NCBI GenBank assembly: GCA_018663485.1
Contig: JABJQI010000133.1
Span: forward strand, 1 to 8,166
DNA length: 8,166 nucleotides
Origin: Opitutia bacterium
Lineage (GTDB): Bacteria > Verrucomicrobiota > Verrucomicrobiia > Opitutales > Coraliomargaritaceae
Direction: 5' to 3'
Positions within the stretch are counted from its first letter, which is position 1. Each line of letters starts with the position of its first letter. A program made the position numbers and the translations under genes. Below are positions 1 to 6,269 of the stretch, piece after piece. Under the pieces are notes generated by a model. That model saw nothing but the letters and a program-made list of their open reading frames with translations, was not told the DNA's origin and ran no database searches.

Positions 1-600
1 AACACCGGCGGCATGGGCGCATACACACCGACCAGCCGCGTCACTGCAGAGATGCAGGCCCAGATCGAAGCGGAAGTGCTGCGCCCGACCCTCAACGGCT
101 TTAAAGCAGACGGCATTCACTTCTGCGGCACTCTTTATGCTGGCCTCATGCTCACACCAAAGGGTGTGCGCGTACTCGAATACAACGTCCGCTTCGGCGA
201 TCCTGAAACACAGGTGCTACTGCCAATGGTCGCAGACGATCTCGTGCCAGTGCTGCTCGCCTCCGCAAAGGGCGAAGCACTCCCCGCAAAACTTAACATC
301 CACCCTGGCGCTGCAATCGTCATCGTGCTCGCAGCTGGGGGCTACCCCGACAGCTACGCAAAGGGCGACACCATTACGCTCCCAACGACCACTCCAGAAC
401 GCTCCGCAATCGTGCATGCTGGCACCAAGCGCGCAGAGGATGGCACGATATCGACTAACGGTGGCCGCGTGCTGGGCGTCAGTGGACAAGCGCCTAGCCT
501 ACAAGCCGCCGTCGATCTCGCCTATGGCGTATGCGACCAGGTCCACTTCGACGGCAAATATCTCCGGCGCGATATTGGCCATCAAGAGCTCAATCGCTAA
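1..600 (+). CDS. purD: Phosphoribosylamine-glycine ligase (GARS), C-terminal part
   Basis: The enzyme joins glycine to phosphoribosylamine using ATP, the second step of de novo purine synthesis in the cytoplasm. The 5' end lies outside the window; 199 residues are present, about the last 45% of a protein that is usually near 430 residues. The reading frame is open from base 1 and starts with NTGGMGAY, the conserved ATP-grasp loop of PurD. The block EYNVRFGDPETQ (residues 60-71 of the fragment) carries the Glu and Asn that bind metal in ATP-grasp enzymes. The C-terminal domain follows with AAGGYP, HAGTK and TNGGRVLGV, all typical of PurD, and the protein ends at a normal place after the RRDIGH segment. 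The next gene starts 15 nt after the stop, so the two are probably co-transcribed. Identification is firm. Confidence 0.97.
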   Translation, partial: NTGGMGAYTPTSRVTAEMQAQIEAEVLRPTLNGFKADGIHFCGTLYAGLMLTPKGVRVLEYNVRFGDPETQVLLPMVADDLVPVLLASAKGEALPAKLNIHPGAAIVIVLAAGGYPDSYAKGDTITLPTTTPERSAIVHAGTKRAEDGTISTNGGRVLGVSGQAPSLQAAVDLAYGVCDQVHFDGKYLRRDIGHQELNR

Positions 601-615
601 ACTTGAACCTTGTGG

Positions 616-1515
616 ATGTTGAGCGTTAAACAGTTTCTCCGTACGGCGACGGTCTGCGCAGCAGTCACATGCCAGCCTGTGCAGGGACAAGACGCGGCAC
701 TGTTTCCATCTTTACGCGATTACAGCGACGAAGCGATTCGCCTGCATGGCCTGGCAGCATTATTCCCAGATCGCGTCCTATTTGAACGACCGCAGCTAGA
801 GATTCACTCCGAAAGTCGAGTCGCTGCACGCGTCGAGGACTTGCCGCGCGCGATCAAGTACATCCGCATCTACCGCCTAAATGAAGCGAAGTCCGTGCTG
901 GCAGAGCATCAAACACAGGCCGCGCTCATTCTAGATTTGCGCTTTCTTAAATCCAACCACACTGCGGTGGATACGTTCAGCGGCTTTGCTACCGCGAAGC
1001 AGGCCAATACATTGACCACCCTCGGTACAGTGCCCGCCGAACTTAACATATCTAGCGAGGCCTCGAGCACGGTGCGCGACTTCCCTACCATCGTTTTATG
1101 CAACCGCAAAACAGCCGGCCCATTCGAGGCAGTGCTGCATCAACTGCAAGCAGCAGGTGCGATCATCGCTGTCGGTGAATCAACCGCAGGCCGCACCGGA
1201 TTTTACAGCAAGGCCTCAGCCAACGCTTGGATTCTCTGCGGAGAGGTTCGCCCCGACAGCGAAACATCACTAGTAGGAGTCGGATTTGAGCCGCGCATTC
1301 GATTAGAAAGTGAGGCGAAGGAAAACTATCTCAGCTATCATCTCTACGAAGCAGGCACAAACATCCTGCAACTTCTTCGCAATGAGGATAGCAGCAGCGA
1401 TAGTGATCAAGCTAGCGAGGCTGACAGCCGCAGCATTGAGCCAGATCGTATTCTGCAACGCGGTGTTGATATTATAGCCGCCCTACAAATCTTACAGCAA
1501 CAGCCTAAACTCTAA
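616..1515 (+). CDS. Secreted S41-peptidase-like protein, probably inactive
   Basis: A 299-residue protein of no named family role. I chose ATG at 616 over TTG at 610; neither has a clear ribosome binding site. Residues 1-24 look like a Sec signal peptide (Lys/Arg, then a short Ala/Val/Thr-rich core, possible cleavage after VQG). Residues 75-110 (IKYIRIYRL, then ALILDLRF) and 156-200 (FPTIVLCNRKTAG, then IIAVGESTAGRTGFY) match the order of blocks in the S41/CtpA protease core, and GFEPRIRL resembles the later G-x-x-PD-x-x-L block. No PDZ domain is present. An ungapped match from memory to the E. coli Tsp active-site stretch puts Gly168 at the catalytic Ser, Ala179 at the Asp and Arg193 at the Lys. 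An acidic Ser/Asp/Glu-rich stretch (about 255-272) precedes the last helix. I infer a periplasmic pseudoprotease; homology is likely, function unknown. Confidence 0.72.
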   Translation: MLSVKQFLRTATVCAAVTCQPVQGQDAALFPSLRDYSDEAIRLHGLAALFPDRVLFERPQLEIHSESRVAARVEDLPRAIKYIRIYRLNEAKSVLAEHQTQAALILDLRFLKSNHTAVDTFSGFATAKQANTLTTLGTVPAELNISSEASSTVRDFPTIVLCNRKTAGPFEAVLHQLQAAGAIIAVGESTAGRTGFYSKASANAWILCGEVRPDSETSLVGVGFEPRIRLESEAKENYLSYHLYEAGTNILQLLRNEDSSSDSDQASEADSRSIEPDRILQRGVDIIAALQILQQQPKL

Positions 1516-1534
1516 ACACAGCCGGGCAAAAGAG

Positions 1535-1562
1535 TTGTGCCAGGCCCGACCACTTGCATAAT
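1535..1562 (+). promoter_or_regulatory. Possible weak promoter for the phosphatase gene
   Basis: TTGTGC at 1535-1540 and CATAAT at 1557-1562 are separated by 16 nt. The -10 hexamer differs from TATAAT at one base, but the -35 matches only its first three. It lies in the 58-nt gap before the ATG at 1574 and would give a very short leader with no ribosome binding site. The gene could equally be read from the purD transcript. Confidence 0.22.
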
Positions 1563-1573
1563 ATCTATCTCCA

Positions 1574-2056
1574 ATGGCTCAAGATCGCAATCTCATCCTT
1601 ACTGTCTGCACCGGCAATGTCTGCCGCAGCCCAATGGCAGAAAAACTACTGCAACATGCGCTCGCAGCCGAAGACGCTCCGCTTGATCAGCTAAGCGTCG
1701 AATCGGCTGGCGTCGCAGCTGGATATGGTGAGCCCGCCTCGAATAATTCAGTCGCAGCGCTCAATAAAGTTAAAATAGATTTAGCACATCACCAGAGCCA
1801 ACCCGTGACCCAAGAGCTGATCGACCGTGCCTTCATGATCATCGGCATGACCGATTCACACCTCGACATCTTGGCGCACTACCATACCGGACTCCCCAAG
1901 CGCCTGCATCTCTTTCGCGAATTCATGGGGCCGCACGTCGATGTACAAATCCCCGACCCCTACGGCCAAAATTTCGAGGCCTATCAGCAGTGCCTCGATT
2001 CAATGATCGAAGGCATCCCCTCGCTGCTGGCCTACATTAAGCAAGAATACAAGTAG
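1574..2056 (+). CDS. Low-molecular-weight protein phosphatase
   Basis: A 160-residue cytoplasmic phosphatase of the LMW-PTP family, the normal length. The P-loop C-x5-R-S is CTGNVCRS: Cys12 is the nucleophile and Arg18 binds the phosphate. The second signature, DPYG, gives Asp128 as general acid next to Pro129. The family removes phosphate from Tyr (Wzb/Etp/PtpA type) or from Arg (YwlE type). In YwlE the residue just before the second P-loop Cys is Thr and sets arginine specificity; tyrosine phosphatases have a bulky aliphatic there. Here it is Val16, which argues for phosphotyrosine, although segments such as MTDSHLDIL and LFREFMG look more like the YwlE branch. The substrate is therefore open. 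No tyrosine kinase or capsule gene is next to it. It starts 58 nt after the S41-like gene, on the same strand. Confidence 0.93.
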   Translation: MAQDRNLILTVCTGNVCRSPMAEKLLQHALAAEDAPLDQLSVESAGVAAGYGEPASNNSVAALNKVKIDLAHHQSQPVTQELIDRAFMIIGMTDSHLDILAHYHTGLPKRLHLFREFMGPHVDVQIPDPYGQNFEAYQQCLDSMIEGIPSLLAYIKQEYK

Positions 2057-2112
2057 TCCAGGACAGATCTAAGGCTCCTCAAAGATGCCGCCTGCAGGAT
2101 TACAACTCCGAC

Positions 2113-2147
2113 CGAGCCGATAGCTCGCCTCCGGCGCCGCAATTTTT
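2113..2147 (+). terminator. Possible weak terminator in the convergent gap
   Basis: CGAGC (2113-2117) and GCTCG (2123-2127) form a five-pair stem with a CGATA loop. A second GC-rich block (CGGCGCCG, 2132-2139) and TTTTT at 2143-2147 follow. The T run is 15 nt from the first stem, so this is not a standard intrinsic terminator. The place, between convergent genes ending at 2056 and 2198, is where one is expected. Confidence 0.25.
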
Positions 2148-2197
2148 ACCAGCAATTTCACACTCGCATAAGCCTCACCACGATGCTTTCGCTAGAA

Positions 2198-3628
2198 TCA
2201 CATCATACAGGACCGCTTTAAGTGCCTGCCAAACGCGCGCATTACTAATAAATGCGCATGTGCTTGAGTGGATGCATACAACCACCACGGTAACGTCGGT
2301 GCAAATCCATGAATCGATGCCACCACACAATCACGCGATTCAACAATACGAAACTCCAAGCGCCCCGGAGGGTCTACCGTCCGCGAAAGGCATCCACCTG
2401 TAATGTAAAAGGCACAACGCTCAGCATCTTCACTAAACGGCGTTGGTGTGAGCTCCAAGAGGCACAGCCTCAGTCCGCCGATCAAGAAACGGACGACACC
2501 CACACTGTCTGTTTCGACTGCAAGTAAACCACGATATCGCTGGCTCAACCATCTACCATATTCCTGCGTCACCCTTGCCGCTGTCCATCCAGCAGGCCAC
2601 GCCATTCGTTGCACCGAGCGTACGCGACGATCGCGCTTAATGGCTCTTTTGTCTGCTAACTGCGTATGACTCCTGGGGTTCGGCAACGGACCACCAGAGG
2701 CATCCACCGCAGCCTTGAACGATTCCGCGAACGAGACAAAATCTCCCTCCAAGCGTTGCAGTAAAGGATTCGGCCTTGCCTGTAAATCGTGCTGTAAACT
2801 TTCCTGCAATGGCCCAACCAAGGCCGGCGCAACACCACTAAATAACACGACCCAGTGTTTCGACAACGCAAAACAATTAACCGGGACGCGCAGAGTTCTA
2901 ACATTACGGCCAAGTAACTTACCAGTCTGTAAGATCAGCTCACGGTAAGTCATCGGCTCATGTCCGCCTAAATCGTAAATACCCCCAGCCAAGGTCGCAT
3001 CCCCCAAACATAGACGAAATGCTTGGCAGACGTTTTTAATATCAACCGACTGCGTCATTGAATCTGTCCACGCAGGCAGTAACATTATCGGCAAGCGGCG
3101 CACTAAGTTAATCAGCATTGAGAACGATGAGCCGCCGGGGCCAAAGATCAGTCCCGCGCGCAACACCGTGACCGATACAGTACGTGAACGTAGCACCTGC
3201 TCGACTTCACAGCGGCTACGTAAGTGCGGCGACAAATCATCTTTCCCATTTGGCAGCAAGCCGCTCAAATAAATCACGTGCTTCACACCAACTGCTTCGG
3301 CTGCACGTATAAAATTATCCGCCAGCAATAGATCGGTATCCTCGAAATTGCCCTGCATTAATCGACTCGAGGGTGCCATCGAATGCACCAAATAAAACGC
3401 AAATTCACATCCCCTCAGCGCCTCCGTGACTTTTGGTAGCGAATATAGGTCGCACTGACACCATTGTGTAGAGCTTTCACTCGTATTGCGCTCGACTACA
3501 TTGGCACTCCGAGACAGCGCCCGAAACTCATACACATCTGCCAGTGCAGTGCGCAAATGTGTACCAACAAAGCCGCTTGCCCCAGATACGGCGACCAACG
3601 GTTTGTAGATTTTGCCTGACTCAGCCAT
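2198..3628 (-). CDS. YbjT-like SDR oxidoreductase with DUF2867 domain
   Basis: A 476-residue atypical short-chain dehydrogenase/epimerase fused to a C-terminal DUF2867 domain, the same architecture and, as I recall, the same length as E. coli YbjT. The N-terminal Rossmann fold has GASGFVG (residues 16-22, G-x-x-G-x-x-G) for NAD(P) binding, then LSR (38-40) after the second strand, a CDL turn (59-61), YLVHSM (79-84) and YLSGL (120-124). No classical Y-x-x-x-K is seen; SPHLRSRCEVE (133-143) sits where this family has its own conserved block. The C-terminal part (from about 345) includes AFYITGG, GRLEFR, IHGFAPTLPWWLY and a final TQAHAHLLVMRAFGRHL-type block, typical of DUF2867. The substrate is unknown. 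The start is 18 nt after a possible small membrane protein gene on the same strand, so it may be the last gene of a small operon. Family assignment is firm, the reaction is not known. Confidence 0.93.
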   Translation of the reverse strand: MAESGKIYKPLVAVSGASGFVGTHLRTALADVYEFRALSRSANVVERNTSESSTQWCQCDLYSLPKVTEALRGCEFAFYLVHSMAPSSRLMQGNFEDTDLLLADNFIRAAEAVGVKHVIYLSGLLPNGKDDLSPHLRSRCEVEQVLRSRTVSVTVLRAGLIFGPGGSSFSMLINLVRRLPIMLLPAWTDSMTQSVDIKNVCQAFRLCLGDATLAGGIYDLGGHEPMTYRELILQTGKLLGRNVRTLRVPVNCFALSKHWVVLFSGVAPALVGPLQESLQHDLQARPNPLLQRLEGDFVSFAESFKAAVDASGGPLPNPRSHTQLADKRAIKRDRRVRSVQRMAWPAGWTAARVTQEYGRWLSQRYRGLLAVETDSVGVVRFLIGGLRLCLLELTPTPFSEDAERCAFYITGGCLSRTVDPPGRLEFRIVESRDCVVASIHGFAPTLPWWLYASTQAHAHLLVMRAFGRHLKRSCMM

Positions 3629-3646
3629 GATACAGACAGCGGCAAC

Positions 3647-3865
3647 TTACACGTTCATCAACCCGCAGACGACCACTGGCGGCAACACATCTGTGCTCGT
3701 ATTAGACTTGGTTACGACTTTGACAGAAGTGAACATCATTTTAACTATGCCCCATAAGTCAGTGAAAACCATCAAAAATGCAAATACCAGTCGGAACGTT
3801 AGACCCTCAAAAAGGCACAATCTACCGAAAGTGCGCTGCCCGAGGAGTGCAAGACAGTGTCTCAT
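3647..3865 (-). CDS. Possible small single-pass membrane protein
   Basis: A 72-residue open frame that I do not recognise. Its ATG overlaps the stop of the preceding zf-HC2 gene in an ATGA arrangement (3862-3865), which often means translational coupling, and its stop is 18 nt before the SDR start. Residues 22-41 are hydrophobic and could cross the membrane, though they include Arg25 and Asp36. The N-terminus is basic (four Arg in the first 25 residues) and there are Cys residues at 4, 17 and near the C-terminus. There is no clear family motif, and codon choice (AGA, TTA, ATA present) does not stand out as coding. The positional evidence is the main reason to list it. It could be chance. Confidence 0.33.
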   Translation of the reverse strand: MRHCLALLGQRTFGRLCLFEGLTFRLVFAFLMVFTDLWGIVKMMFTSVKVVTKSNTSTDVLPPVVVCGLMNV

Positions 3866-4116
3866 TGATCTGAAGCACGGCGCTGGCGATCAATCTCACG
3901 CAGCTTCGCACGCTCTTTGTCGAATTTTTCTCGCTTGCAGTTACAATGCAGACAAAGCGGAGTGTTGTAGAACAATGCAAGGCGCTCATGCAATTTCAAC
4001 TGACGCTGCTGACCTAACTCGACTAGGCGCAATCCTTCCATACAGCTAGGGATGACGGATCCGACCAGAGCACAAGCACGTTCAGTTATAGATGAGGATG
4101 AGGAATCAGATGACAT
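3862..4116 (-). CDS. Small zf-HC2-type zinc-finger protein
   Basis: An 84-residue protein from ATG 4116. Residues 24-60 match, without gaps, the small stand-alone zf-HC2 (putative anti-sigma-like) proteins: SCMEGLRLVELG, a conserved L-x-L-x-E-R-L-A-L segment (40-48), then LCLHC. The family's zinc set is Cys, His, Cys, Cys with fixed spacing. Here Cys25, Cys55 and Cys58 fit exactly, but the His position is Asn51 (AAC, one base from CAC). His57 and Cys60 lie close and might substitute. The C-terminal 24 residues are highly charged (KREKFDKERAKLREIDRQRR) and probably helical. The first 20 residues are Ser-rich and not family-like, so the start is uncertain; there is no ribosome binding site near it. 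Longer forms of these domains bind and inhibit ECF sigma factors, but no sigma gene is adjacent. I am fairly sure of the fold and unsure of function and start. Confidence 0.6.
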   Translation of the reverse strand: MSSDSSSSSITERACALVGSVIPSCMEGLRLVELGQQRQLKLHERLALFYNTPLCLHCNCKREKFDKERAKLREIDRQRRASDQ

Positions 4117-4302
4117 TAGAAGTATTATCGAATTGAATGGTGCCTCCTTACAAGAAAAACATATTAAATCGCGTATTCTATTAGCTACCACTCAAGGCAT
4201 TGACGATCTAAGCATGAATCCCCACTGCTGTTTTATGTACCGAGAATAAAGACATGCAGGATCCAACTTGCACGCACCCGGCCTCAGCCTAAGCTATACT
4301 CT
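4117..4302. other. AT-richer divergent intergenic region
   Basis: This stretch separates the minus-strand zf-HC2/SDR block from the plus-strand lipoprotein gene and is visibly richer in A and T than its surroundings. It probably holds promoters for both directions, but I could not find a well-spaced -35/-10 pair. TATACT at 4295-4300 is a good -10 hexamer but would start transcription after the ATG at 4303. On the minus strand AAGGAGG (4149-4143) is a perfect Shine-Dalgarno core with no usable start codon at the right distance. Confidence 0.4.
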
Positions 4303-4767
4303 ATGCTATTAGCCGCCCACCGACACTTTATCACTTGCCTCGCACTGCTCTGCTGCAGTGGTTGCGCCACGCTCGATAAGAAACACGAGAGCCCGAAGGT
4401 CGATGTCGTGGGTATCACAAAAGCTGCGAGCGATACCAACGCTATGCAGTTTACGATCCAACTGCGGATTGTAAACCCAAATGCCGAGACCATAGATTTG
4501 CACGGCCTCTATTATGAACTCAGTCTCGAAGGCATCGAAGTGGTCACTGGCACGGCGAAGGACCTGCCACCGGTTGAAGGCTATAGCGATACCATCGTCT
4601 CCGTCAGCTCTGCAGCCAGCCTGCTGAACAGCGCTCGATTACTACAAAAACTCATCAATCAACCACAAGAGATGATCGACTACAAACTACGAGCAAAGCT
4701 TGGCACGAATTCCAAATGGATGCCCTCAACCACTGTCGTGAAAACGGGTGAAATTTCGCTGCAATAG
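4303..4767 (+). CDS. LEA14/WHy-domain lipoprotein
   Basis: A 154-residue outer- or inner-membrane lipoprotein. The N-terminus has a hydrophobic segment (residues 9-18) ending in CCSGC, a usable lipobox, so Cys21 would be lipidated after signal peptidase II cleavage. The rest is one LEA14-type (water stress and hypersensitive response, WHy) beta-sandwich domain: IQLRIVNPNAETIDLHGLYY contains the hallmark NPN followed by the alternating L-x-L-x-G-L-x-Y-E-L strand, and the later GYSDTIVSVSSAASLL matches the closing strand. Such bacterial lipoproteins are common; their role is not settled, though desiccation or envelope stress has been suggested for the domain. There is no clear ribosome binding site. 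The gene stands alone on its strand and converges on the M42 peptidase gene across 147 nt, in which I see no convincing terminator. Confidence 0.88.
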   Translation: MLLAAHRHFITCLALLCCSGCATLDKKHESPKVDVVGITKAASDTNAMQFTIQLRIVNPNAETIDLHGLYYELSLEGIEVVTGTAKDLPPVEGYSDTIVSVSSAASLLNSARLLQKLINQPQEMIDYKLRAKLGTNSKWMPSTTVVKTGEISLQ

Positions 4768-4914
4768 GGCCCGCAGACAGGCCGCAAAGCCCACCGAATT
4801 GTTGCGCGTTGCTACACCGATCAGAACGGCTTAGAACCATCCATAGCAGTAAAATGCCCCGCCATTTAAAGCAGATTATTACCAGAACGAAGCCATTTCA
4901 TCGAAAGCAATTAG

Positions 4915-6009
4915 CTACCAAACACCGCGGTCGCTCTTCTTGAGAGACTTGGCGACCGCCACTAACAATTGCACGGTGTGCTCAATATCCTCAAGATCCA
5001 CCATCTCGCTGGGTGTGTGCATATAGCGCAGCGGAATCGACAGAAGACCTGTGGCGATACCAGCCTGGGCGACTTGAATCGCACGGGCATCAGTGCCAGT
5101 CGGGCGTGAGTCAGCTTCAATCTGATAAGGGATCTTGTTCTTCTCGGCACAGGCAACGATCTTCTCGAAAATCACCGGATTGATATTCGGACCACGGCAA
5201 ATAATCGGGCCACCGCCTTGGATGAAATTGCCATATTTACGCGGATCACAATCGGGTGAATCGGTCGCATGGCCGACATCCACTGCGATCGCGAAATCAG
5301 GGTTCTCAGAGAACGCGGCGGTCATCGCACCACGTGTACCAATCTCCTCTTGGGTTGTGGCGGCGGCAGTGACCCTAGCGACCAGCTTCTTTTCTTGCTT
5401 AAGCCGCAGCACTGCTTCGAGCACCGCGTAGGCGCCGGCTTTATCATCAAAGGCACGCGCTACCCCGACGCTATCTCGAATGAGTTCAAAACTTTGATCG
5501 TAGACCGCGGTATCGCCGATTCGGATCAGTGCTTCAGCCTCTTGCTTATTTTTGACGCCGAGATCGATCCATATCTCGTGCGACTCCGGGACCTTTTTAC
5601 GATCTTCTGCGCTCATTAGATGAATGGCACGCTTGCCAGTCACTGCTTTAACGATGCCATCTTTAGTCAAAATCGAAACACGACGCCCAGAAATCATCGA
5701 CTTATCATGACCGCCAAGCGTGTCGAAATAGACGAAACCTTTGTCGTTGATGTAGGTGATGATCAGGCCGAGCTCATCAATGTGCCCGGCAAATAGCAAG
5801 GATGGCTCGCCATCTGGATTCACCGTGGCGAAGCGGTTGCCCATGGTATCCTTACGATAGGCATCGACCTTCGGCTCAACATGACGATCGATCACTGCTT
5901 GAGCTTCATATTCGTGCCCCGTGGGGGAACGCGCATCGAGTAAATCAACGAGAAATTGTGGCGCCTTGTAGGCTTTGGACGTTTTCTGGGTAGTTGTCTT
6001 TTTTGGCAT
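4915..6009 (-). CDS. M42-family metalloaminopeptidase
   Basis: A 364-residue cytoplasmic aminopeptidase of the M42 (FrvX/TET/PepA-like glutamyl aminopeptidase) family, normally a large oligomer that trims peptides from the N-terminus. I chose ATG 6009 (MPKKTTTQ) rather than ATG 6045, because the extra 12 residues are not family-like. The two-metal site is complete: His76 and Asp78 in AGHIDELG, Asp188/189 in FDDKAG, Glu221 (general base) and Glu222 in TTQEEIGTRGA, Asp244 in AVDVGHATDSPD and His331 in YMHTPSEMVD. The early SPTGHE (28-33) is also typical. A basic Lys/Thr-rich tail of about 15 residues precedes the core. Specificity cannot be read from sequence. It has its own transcription unit, downstream of the ahcY terminator. 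TATCAT (6033-6028 on the minus strand) is a possible -10, without a good -35. Confidence 0.96.
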   Translation of the reverse strand: MPKKTTTQKTSKAYKAPQFLVDLLDARSPTGHEYEAQAVIDRHVEPKVDAYRKDTMGNRFATVNPDGEPSLLFAGHIDELGLIITYINDKGFVYFDTLGGHDKSMISGRRVSILTKDGIVKAVTGKRAIHLMSAEDRKKVPESHEIWIDLGVKNKQEAEALIRIGDTAVYDQSFELIRDSVGVARAFDDKAGAYAVLEAVLRLKQEKKLVARVTAAATTQEEIGTRGAMTAAFSENPDFAIAVDVGHATDSPDCDPRKYGNFIQGGGPIICRGPNINPVIFEKIVACAEKNKIPYQIEADSRPTGTDARAIQVAQAGIATGLLSIPLRYMHTPSEMVDLEDIEHTVQLLVAVAKSLKKSDRGVW

Positions 6010-6133
6010 GCCAAAAGAACTAGTGCACTTAATGATAAAGCGCACGAATTTTAATCATTTAAATGTGGGGGTGATTCGAGATGTTACGGAAGCAAGAGCA
6101 ACTGGCACGCACGCACTCTATAGGAGTCAGGGC

Positions 6134-6191
6134 CTCTCACCCAGGTGGTGAGGTGAATCGATGCCGTAGGCGTCTCGCCCACCCTCTTTTT
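6134..6191. other. Two stem-loops between ahcY and the M42 gene
   Basis: CTCACC (6136-6141) pairs with GGTGAG (6147-6152) over a five-base loop, extended by a T-G wobble. GGCG (6169-6172) pairs with CGCC (6176-6179) over three bases. On the plus strand a T5 run at 6187-6191 follows. No riboswitch or known RNA family is recognised. On the minus strand this lies between the ahcY terminator and the M42 start and could be part of a leader. Confidence 0.25.
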
Positions 6192-6216
6192 CTGGGAATC
6201 GACTCACACCCGAGCC

Positions 6217-6245
6217 AAAAAAGCGCCCTCCGAGGAGGACGCTTT
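6217..6245 (-). terminator. Intrinsic terminator of the metK-ahcY operon
   Basis: AAAGCG (6220-6225) pairs with CGCTTT (6240-6245). After one C/A mismatch, CCTC (6227-6230) pairs with GAGG (6235-6238) around a CGAG tetraloop. Read on the minus strand, the hairpin is followed directly by a run of six T (6222-6217). It begins 24 nt after the ahcY stop, the expected position for a Rho-independent terminator. Confidence 0.9.
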
Positions 6246-6269
6246 CGAAAACATGGGCTAACAGGCGAT

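Noticed and set aside
137..622. 161-residue plus-strand frame inside purD
   Set aside because: It overlaps the conserved purD frame entirely, is Ser/Cys-rich and has no recognisable motif.
1523..1548. Inverted repeat CGGGC/GCCCG after the S41-like gene
   Set aside because: Five pairs with a 16-nt loop and no T run: too weak for a terminator.
3612..4049. 145-residue plus-strand frame opposite the small minus-strand genes
   Set aside because: Low-complexity, no motif, and the opposite strand carries the zf-HC2 match.
4052..4249. 65-residue acidic plus-strand frame
   Set aside because: It overlaps the start of the zf-HC2 frame, has no ribosome site at a usable distance and no family resemblance. 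It remains a weak possibility if the zf-HC2 gene starts further downstream.
4295..4300. TATACT as the -10 of the lipoprotein gene
   Set aside because: Transcription would start downstream of the ATG at 4303, and the only TTG-type -35 is 21 nt away.
4768..4914. Terminator between the lipoprotein and M42 genes
   Set aside because: GGGC/GCCC copies are far apart and no T run follows. I see no convincing hairpin.
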